Part shown: positions 56,216-64,000 of the stretch, in pieces
Position numbering within the stretch: position 1 is the first letter of the stretch
Layout of the letters: each line of letters begins with the position of its first letter
Assembly: GCA_963693085.1 (NCBI GenBank)
Contig: OY856413.1
Location: 469,317,379 to 469,381,378 of the forward strand
From: Alisma plantago-aquatica
Taxonomy: Eukaryota; Streptophyta; Magnoliopsida; Alismatales; Alismataceae
Direction: 5' to 3'
Length of the DNA stretch: 64,000 nt
Program-made: the position numbers and the translations under genes
Notes under the pieces: generated by a model
Database searches by the model: none
The model's input: only the letters and a program-made list of their open reading frames with translations
What the model was told of the DNA's origin: nothing

Positions 56216-58081
56216 GGATCTAAGAAGAAATAAGATATATAAGATGGAAGTGTGCAGAGTAAGAGCTCTTGCCACTACAACTGGAACATGTCATTTATTT
56301 AAACCAAGTGGGCATGTAATAGAATTACACTAGTACTGATATGATCTATAACGTCGATTGCAAAACCGACACAAAGAAACAACAATGTCAGTTTCTGAAG
56401 CAAACTAACACATATGAGCAATGGACCTACCCACATAAAAAACACTGGTACCACTTTTATATACAATGTTTGTTTGATGTAGTAGAACCGACATCCAATG
56501 TGGCCCGTGAAATACAAATATTTTGTGCCAAAATTTCCCATTGAACCATTACAGTTATGTTGTCAGTTAATGGTAAACCGATACAACAACTGTTCGCGCC
56601 ATGCCCCCGCGCAAAACATTGCCTGTACCCTAGAGGTCTTTAGTGTCGGTTTCTTATAAATGAACCGACGCAAGCAATTTATAACACAGTTCATCGATTC
56701 TTCTCATAGAACCAACATAGTACATGTTCACGCAATGCCCCCGTGCAAAAAATTTCCTTTGCCCCAGAGGTCTATAGTGTCGGCGTCTCGGAATAACTCA
56801 TGACTAGGTTCAGTTGAGTGATTTTCTACGAATTTTTTTTGTTGGCGTATGTGGATAGACGTCGGTTTTTTTTGTAGAAATCGATGACTACGGTTGCATA
56901 TAGGTGTCAGTTTTTAGTAGGACCGATGACAAATATGTGTATAGACGTCAGTTTTCTTTTAACTGATGCCTATGTGCCACTTAAGAACATCGAAATTTCC
57001 TCCCCTTCCACATTCTCTGTTTCATTCCCTGCCCGACCTAGCTAGCTCTGATGATTTGTTCCTCCACTGCCGCTCTCTCTTCTACTCTAGCCACGACTGT
57101 CGCCGCCACCATTCTGCCCCCACTGCCACTGCAGAGCTGCTGAAAGAGAGTTAGACAAAAAGAGCCCTCCTAATAAAGCAGGTCCTTTTCACGAATTGGG
57201 GGTCTAATTTCACGCGAACTGCTAATGCGGATGACTTACTACACTCTAGCGATTGTCGCTGTCACTTCTCTTCTCAAGTTGATGTTCCATCCCTAGTTTT
57301 CTCACCACTACCGTCATTGCTAGAGCTTGCCATCATCGATGGTTGTTGCTACTATCGCAGTTGGAGCACACCATCATTCGAACTTGCTAACACCATCACT
57401 GGAGGTCATTCTTGCCTCCACCGCTAGAGCTAGCCATTGTCACAAGTGGAGAAGCCATTGTTACCACCATCATCGTCATCACCTCTTTTGGGTATATCAC
57501 TACTTCTCCTCTGTGCTGTTGTTGTTGGCCAATGTCGCCAACAGACCAAGGTATTTTTTTAATTTTTTTTACTTAAATGACAATAGTTCCCATTTCTTAC
57601 ATCCTAAATGAATATTATAGATGTGAATGATGAATAAGTTAAAATGTTAATTCAATTTTCTTTTTTAGTTGTTAAATAGTGTATGTTTTGGTTTTATAAT
57701 TAGGTAGGATTCCTAAATGATGAATTGAAAATTTGGGTTATTAATAACCGAAATCTTATTAGAACCAAGTTGTGTAATGAGAAACATCAATACTTGATGA
57801 GAGATGATAACCTAAGATTCATAATTAGTAGGAGAAAAATTATGATTCTTATGGGGAAAATATCTAAATATGTAATGAATGATTGGGTGAATATATCTGA
57901 AAGTGTGAGAGATCAATTATCATTAAGAATAGAAACATGAATGTGAATTTTAGTATGAACACTAATAAAGATATTGTATGTTATGTGATTAAATGATGAT
58001 TAGATGTATGTGACTTATGGATTTATGCATTTTTATTTACACATAATTGATAAGAATCATAAACCTTAATTTTGGACATAT

Positions 58082-58415
58082 ATATCCTCCCTAGTTGTGT
58101 ATGAAAAATAAGTATGTTATCTTGTAGTTGTTGATATCAGGCCCGAAAAAACAATCAATGATATCGATGTTTATATTGATCCTCTGATTGATGACTTGAA
58201 GAAACTTTGGGGAGAAGGTGTGATGATCTATGATGCTTCTTGTAGAGAGATATTTTGTTTGCATGCTATGTTGTTTTGCACTATTAGTGACTTTATAGCA
58301 TATGTGAATTTGTCTAGATACAATATAAAAGGATCCAAAGCATGCCCTATATGTGAAAAGAACACTACTTCAATACAACTAAAACATGGAGGTAAGACTA
58401 TATATAAGAATGATG
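58082..58415 (+). pseudogene. Misplaced internal TNP2 fragment (copy 2)
   Basis: Counterpart of 12,833-13,165 (frame 58,196-58,468: KKLWGEGVMIYDAS, KGSKACPICEKNT). Confidence 0.75.
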
Positions 58416-58528
58416 AAACTAGGTTTGTAGATATAAGAATGACAACATACGTGTATTTGTTGGCCTAGAAACCCGTCCAAGATTTACTCAGTAGGAGTAA
58501 ATCTTGGATAGTACCCAGTTTGGGACTG

Positions 58529-58721
58529 TTCTTGAACACTTAATCTCACTTAGGATGTAAGTGTATAATGTGTATTGGGTTTTCAAAAAATTTTGGTAGC
58601 ATTTCCCTGTTTGTTCTCTAAGTACATATGTACTTGGAGAATAATGGGGAAATCCTGCCGAAATTTTCTTGAAAACCCAATACACATTATACACTTTCTA
58701 GTGAGATTAGGTGTTCAAGAA
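58529..58721. repeat. Conserved foldback upstream of TNP2 (copy 2)
   Basis: Same arms and ACATATGT centre as 13,280-13,472, with compensated as well as single changes. The telo-box array follows at 58,757-58,832. Confidence 0.85.
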
Positions 58722-58860
58722 TGGGATAGGTGGTACACATTTATTATATATAAGACCTTAAATCCTAAACTTTGAACCATAAACCCTAATATTTTAACCC
58801 TATACCCTAATCTCTTAACCCTAAACCCTAATATATACTTGTTTTCTCTTTGATCATAGA

Positions 58861-61800
58861 ATGGATAGATCATGGATGTCCATTCCAAATTGCTACACCC
58901 CAAAGTTTATTTCTGGTCTTGAACAATTTATTAGATTTTTCGAGGAACATAGGAAACAACCTGGAGATAGGTTCTACTGTCCGTTTAGGCATTGCGGTAA
59001 CAACTTGAAAGTCACCACTATTGACAAAATCAAAAGTCATGTCATGTGAAATGGGGTTGTACAAGGCGATATAGAATGGCACTGGCATGGAGAGATTTCA
59101 AACCTGAAAACAATGGATGTCGATAGCAGTGCTTGTGTCGAAGAAGAAATTGCATCCGATGATGTAGATGTGAACGAACCAGTTCTAGTAGACATTGTTG
59201 ATGCGATGCTAGATAGTTGTGGGGTAGAGCACACCGATCCACCTCCCATGTTTAGAAACTTTGTGCATGATGTTGAGATACTGTTATACACATGTTGTAC
59301 TAAGTTTACGAAGCTTAGCATTGTGTTGAGATTGTATAAGCTGAAAGCTAACAATAGATGGAGCGACAAAAGCTTCACGTCATTGTTGTCTTTGTTAAAT
59401 GCAATTTTTTCTGAAGGAAACGAGCTACCAATCTCAACATACCAATTAAAAAAATTGTTGTGCTCAATGGGAATGGAGTCCAAGATGATTACATGCATAC
59501 CCAAATGATTGTGTATTATTTCAAAAGGACTATGTGGATTTAAAAGATTGTCCAAAATGTGGAGTGTTAAGGTATAAATTGATGGCTTTGAGGGAGTCCA
59601 AAACTAGTTCTCCTACCATGGTGATGTGGTTTCTACCTATAACATCATAGTTTCAACGCTTGTTTTCCAATCCAATAGATGCAAAGAATTTGAGGTGGCA
59701 TGCAGATGTTAAGAAAAATAATGATGGGATCCTACGACATGCGTCTGATTCCCCACAGTGGAAGAATATTGATTTATTGTACCTAAATTTGGTGAAGAAG
59801 TCGGGAATTTATGACTTGGTCTTTGTACAGATAGGATGAATCCATACGGGACATTGAACAACCAACATAGCACTTGGCCAATTATGCATGTTATATGCAA
59901 TCTTCCTCCCAGGCTGTGTATGAAAAATAAGTACGTTATGCTATCGTTGTTGGTATCAGGCCCTAAACAACCTGCAAATGATATCAAAATTTATCTTGAA
60001 CCTATTATTGATGACTTAAAGAAACTCTTGGGGTGAAGGTGTGATGACCTGCGATGCTTCACCAAGAGATACATTTCGTTTGCATTCTATGTTGTTTTGC
60101 ACTGTTAAAGACTTTCTAGAATATGGGAATTTCTATGGATATAATGTCAAAGGATCTAAAGTGTGTCCTATATGTGAATAAAACACTGATTCAATACGAC
60201 TAAAACATGGTGGCAAGATTGTATATCTTGGTCATCGAAGGTTTCTTCCAAAATTCCATTCGTTTCGTAGGTTGCACAAATCATTCAATGGACGAAATGA
60301 GGAATAGAGTGCACCTAAACCTATCCCAGGAGAGGTTGTTTATGAAATACTAAAAGACTTTTCCAATGAATTTGGTAAGATACCACAATGTACCATGGCC
60401 ACGTGGAGTGACAAATCTTTATTCAAGAAAAAGTCAATATTTTGGAATATTCCTTATTGGAGTTCTTTGGCAGTCAGGTATTGTATCAATGTCATGCACG
60501 TTGAGAAAAATGTATGTGATGGAATCATTGGTACTCTATTGAATATGCCAGGTAAGAATAAAGACAGGATAAAATCCAAAATGGACCTACGTGAAATGGG
60601 AATAAGGACAAAATTAACAGAAGTAGTTAGTAGCGATCAGAGAACATACTTACCTCCCACTTGTTACACATTGTCTAGAAAGGAGAAGAAAGCTTTTTGT
60701 GAATGCTTGGTAAATGTTAAGGTGCCACAAGGTTACTCATGCAACATCCGTAGATTGGTATCAATGAAAGATCTAAAGTTGATAGGTCTTAAATCTCATG
60801 ATTTCCACACTCTAATGCAACAAATATTGCCCGTGACAATTCGATCTATATTGCCGAAACATGTAAGGTTTGTAATCACCAGACTTTGTTTCTTTTTCAA
60901 CAATCTGTGTAGCAAAGTTATTGATCCTGATACTCTCGATAAATTGCAAAGAGAAGTGGTTGTTACCCTATGTCAGCTTGAGATGTATTTTCCTCCTTCA
61001 TTCTTTGATATCATGGTAGATCTTGTTGTCCACTTGACTAGGGAAGTGAAAATGTTGGGACCAGTTTTCTTGCATTGGATGTATCTCTTTGAATGATACA
61101 TGAACATTTTTAAAGGTGATGTTCGAAACCGTAGTCAGCCTAAAGGGAGTATTATCGAGGGTTATGAGACGAGAGAGGTTATGGATTTTTGCAATGACTT
61201 TCTAAGTGGTAAAGATGCTCCTATTAATGACAAGAATATTGATGAGTATTCTGGAAAAGGAATTTTGGGATCACGTATGAAAGTAATCTGCCGTGAGCAG
61301 TTGGAACAAGGTCACTTGTATATTTTACACAACATCGATGAAGTGAGTGTTTATATCGAGGAACATACCAATTTCATCAAGAGACAATATCCTCGAGTCA
61401 ATTCAATGTGGCTTGCTAGAGTGCATAACAAGACATTTATTAAGTGGTTTGAAGATAAAGTCTTACATCAACTATATCAAACACCAAATAATCTTACTGA
61501 AATTATTAAATGCCTTACCTTTAAACCAAAATTGAATGTTATGTCTTATGAAGGGTTTGACATAAATGGATTCTCATATTACACAAAGCGTCAAGATGAT
61601 AAGAGTGTCGTCCAAAACAATGGGGTCACCCTTCAAGCATCTTCATTGTTTTGTGCAAGTGCAAAGAATAAGAGTCCACATGAAGCTAAAATGTCATATT
61701 ACGGTGTCATTGAAGACATATGGTAGTTCGACTACGTAGATTTCAGAATTCCGCTCTTTAAATGTAACTAGGTTGATAAAACCAAAGGAGTTATAATGGA

Positions 61801-62113
61801 TGAATTGGGTTTCACATTAGTGAACTTTGAAAATATTGATAAGAAGTGTGAACCATTCATATTGGCATCACATGTGAAACAAGTATTTTATATTGATGAT
61901 CCTACAAATGATAAATGGTCGGTTGTTACTCATGGTAAAAGACAGTTCATTGAAGATCCTATAGATAAAGAAGAGTACTATGATAAGTATGATGACTCCA
62001 TTCCATTCTCAGTTGGGTTGCCAACACCACCAAATATTGAAGCTAATGATGACGTGTATGTGTGCGGAGATCACAATGAAGGAATGTTAATTGATAAAGG
62101 ATCACAATATTAG
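58861..62113 (+). pseudogene. CACTA-A TNP2 transposase, full length but broken (copy 2)
   Basis: Domain order: transposase-associated (MDRSWMSIPNCYTPKF, FYCPFRHCGNN), Transposase_21 core (NPYGTLNNQHSTWPIM, LPPRLCMKNKYVMLSLL), DUF4218 (60,395-61,093: LPKHVRFVITRLCFFFNNLC, LEMYFPPSFFDIM), then DUF4216-containing C-terminus (61,100-61,723: SYEGFDINGFSYYTKRQDD, NNGVTLQASSLF, YYGVIEDIW; and 61,796-62,110: MDELGFTLVNFENI, DKWSVVTHGKRQF). Lesions include TGA at 59,047, the shared +1 shift near 59,487, TAG near 59,648, TAA at 60,178, TAG near 60,305, TGA at 61,094 (in frame, CGA in copy 1) and TAG at 61,724. Only this copy shows what the C-terminus was. Confidence 0.9.
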
Positions 62114-62187
62114 AGGCATGCATGTTTATATTTTTATATGTTTTATTATCTTCTAGTTATGTCAAATGCTAAATGTTTGATTTCAGA

Positions 62188-64000
62188 TGGCTGGGTATGA
62201 TGACTGTGATGATGATTACCATGAGGGTGAGGATATCAATGCACCACCTCACAATGTAAGTTTTAAAAATATATCTTATATTTCTATCTATATGTCCATT
62301 TATAGTTATATCCTGTAATTGTGTTTATTTGTTTCAAATTTTAGGTTGATGATGTACCCCCTAAAGAACTTGGGGCACTAGATGAGCAGCAAAAAAAATT
62401 GAAAAAGTGAGGGGCATTACTACGATGAACAAGTTACTACAACAAAGGGGCAATGGACTCAAACTGGCTGCGGATTTTGATCATGCAGGAAATCCAGTTG
62501 GAGTGAACCACAACTAGTTTATTTCATATCTTGGGGTTCTTACTCGTAGCCATAGTATTCCTAATCTAGAATCTTGGCATAAAGTTCCTAAGGGGAAGAA
62601 ATACTTAGTATGGAAGGAACTATGCATGAGTTATTATTATTTCCAATTCTATTTTGTATATTACTAATTTTTAGGATACTAGTTAATAGTAATTATATTT
62701 TGCAGAGTATATTTGAACTGGATGAAAAGTTGCATCGTAAATGAATGATACAACACTATGGGAGGGTCCTAAGGAACTATAGGACAACCTGAGATTACAT
62801 ACGAGATGCCGAGAAGAGGAAGAAGTCAACCACTAAGAAATAGAACTACCTGGACCCCAATGACTTGGAGGAGTATTTTACCAAAAGAAAAACTAATGAA
62901 TTCAAGGTATTAAGCACCACTCCCAATTTAATTAATATACATTCTTATGTATTCACCTATTTACGATTAACCTTTAGTGTTACTAACCAAATCAATGTGC
63001 TTAATAACAAGGCTATCAACGATGCTTAAAGAGTAAGGCGTGCACTTAATGTATAGGTAGATGAGTTAATGAATAGGAGACGAGGAAGCACCTGATAAGA
63101 GACTCCATGAAGCAATTAGCAAGTGGCAGGCATCTCAGACTGCCACTCAAACAATACCTGTAGTGTGCCACTCTTCTCCTACTATAGAGGTTGGGAGTAA
63201 TCCTATAGACCCACTACCTAGCACGTCTGATGTAAGTATTTTTATGACATAGTAGCTAGTCTTTTAAAGATGATATGTTTATGTATATATGAATATAACA
63301 TTCTTTACGTGAATTTGTAGGAGTTGAAGCCATGCCATTTAAAAAGCAAAGAATTTATCGTTGCATAGGCCGAGGCTTACCCACCCCTTCTAGGGGACAT
63401 ATTTCATGGGACTCCAGTACCAGATGGTTTGGTTCGTGGGAGCCCGTTACATGTACTCCCCAATTGGAGGGATCTTCCATTGCCATATGCCCACCCAGAT
63501 TCTGAAACGCTTGGTGAAGCAGAAGGCAGAGTGATATTGTGGCCCAAAATGGATGTCGTCTATACTGATATTGTAAGGTAAATTTACATTATGTTAATTT
63601 ATTAGTGTGTATATATGAGTCAATTGATATAAAATTATATATACATGTCAAAAGGAAGAAACCCACTACATCTCAGCCTCCACCTCCACCTCCTGAAGTA
63701 CCTAGTTGGCTTCCAAGGGACCTATACACCTTGTTAGGTCCTAATTATAAGGGTATGACAGTATGGATAGACAAACATAACCCAAATTGTCCTATAATAG
63801 TTTCTATTCTAATGGATGTTGTAGGTGAATCATACGATAATAATCTATTTATACAAGATATTTTGGAGTTGTTTCGTTATGATTGGCTGAATACATCAAT
63901 GATAGAGCTATGGATATGGTGAGATCTTATTTATACATCCATATATCTTATTTTATATATGGTGATCTGGTTTCTTATATATTAATGCATACATAATACA
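62188..64000 (+). pseudogene. CACTA-A second gene, related to that of element B (partial)
   Basis: Exon-like blocks: 62,188-62,260 (AGYDDCDDDYHEGEDINAPP); 62,344-62,515 (VDDVPPKELGALDEQQKK, LKLAADFDHAGNPVGVNH); 62,520-62,640 (SWHKVPKGKKYLVWKELCM); 62,706-62,905 (FELDEKLHRK, DAEKRKKS); 63,120-63,230 (KWQASQTATQT, aligned with RWQASQAS of B); 63,321-63,575; 63,650-63,920 (LGPNYKGMTVWIDKHN, LFIQDILELFRYDWLNTS). Same architecture as 28,475-30,943, so a Ulp1-like end is expected past the window. Numerous stops (after KLKK, HRK, TKK) make it a pseudogene. Confidence 0.7.

Larger units (their letters stand above)
45232..61146 (+). repeat. Segmental duplication, copy 2
   Basis: Counterpart of 1-15,897. 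The match ends inside the TNP2 gene after CCTAAAGG; from 61,147 copy 2 continues with normal transposase sequence whereas copy 1 jumps to another element. Copy 2 therefore shows the ancestral arrangement on the right side. Confidence 0.95.
56328..64000 (+). mobile_element. CACTA element A (copy 2), running off the window
   Basis: It starts with CACTAGTACTGATATG at the same site in the copia element as copy 1. Subterminal repeats (56,340-56,975), C-rich leader, stray TNP2 fragment (58,082-58,415), foldback, full-length TNP2 gene and second gene follow. The 3' end lies beyond 64,000. Confidence 0.85.

Overview
The window looks like repeat-dominated nuclear DNA of a flowering plant. It is AT-rich, has no bacterial-style gene order, and almost all recognisable coding sequence belongs to plant transposable elements: L1-type LINEs, Ty1/copia LTR elements, CACTA (En/Spm) DNA transposons, a SINE and MITE-like foldbacks. 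The species cannot be told from the sequence. I found no intact host gene, no tRNA or rRNA gene and no CRISPR array.

Layout. (1) 1-15,897 and 45,232-61,146 are two copies of one segment of about 15.9 kb in direct orientation, about 45.2 kb apart. Each holds, in order, a tandem repeat, a small foldback, a minus-strand L1-like LINE, a copia 5' LTR with tRNA-Met primer site and gag remnant, and a CACTA element (family A) inserted just after that gag remnant. (2) In copy 1 the family-A transposase is cut at 15,897 and fused to the 3' part of a different CACTA element X (15,898-24,816). X carries a plant transposase-24 (Ptta) gene, then rearranged exons of an Argonaute gene of the AGO4 clade with a long inverted repeat, then an exon of an unknown protein on the other strand. 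(3) CACTA element B (24,817-31,437) follows, with a broken TNP2 transposase and a second gene ending in a Ulp1-like cysteine peptidase. (4) 31,646-45,231 holds a 428-bp tandem repeat, an inverted copia LTR with decayed RT/RNase H, a SINE with 17-bp target-site duplications, a MITE-like foldback and a degenerate minisatellite. (5) In copy 2 (from 45,232) the CACTA element runs on past the duplication end through the TNP2 C-terminus into its second gene and leaves the window.

How it fits together. The LINE and the copia element were present, and CACTA-A had inserted in the copia element, before the segment was duplicated; some transposase lesions are shared by both copies and others are private. 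None of the transposases appears intact. The most interesting signal is the Argonaute-derived inverted repeat (20,172-20,880) inside transposon sequence: AGO4-clade proteins carry out RNA-directed DNA methylation against transposons, and a transcribed foldback of AGO4 exons could make small RNAs against the host gene. Expression and targeting are inference. A second signal is a foldback of about 190 bp kept upstream of the transposase start in all three CACTA elements, next to telo-box motifs.
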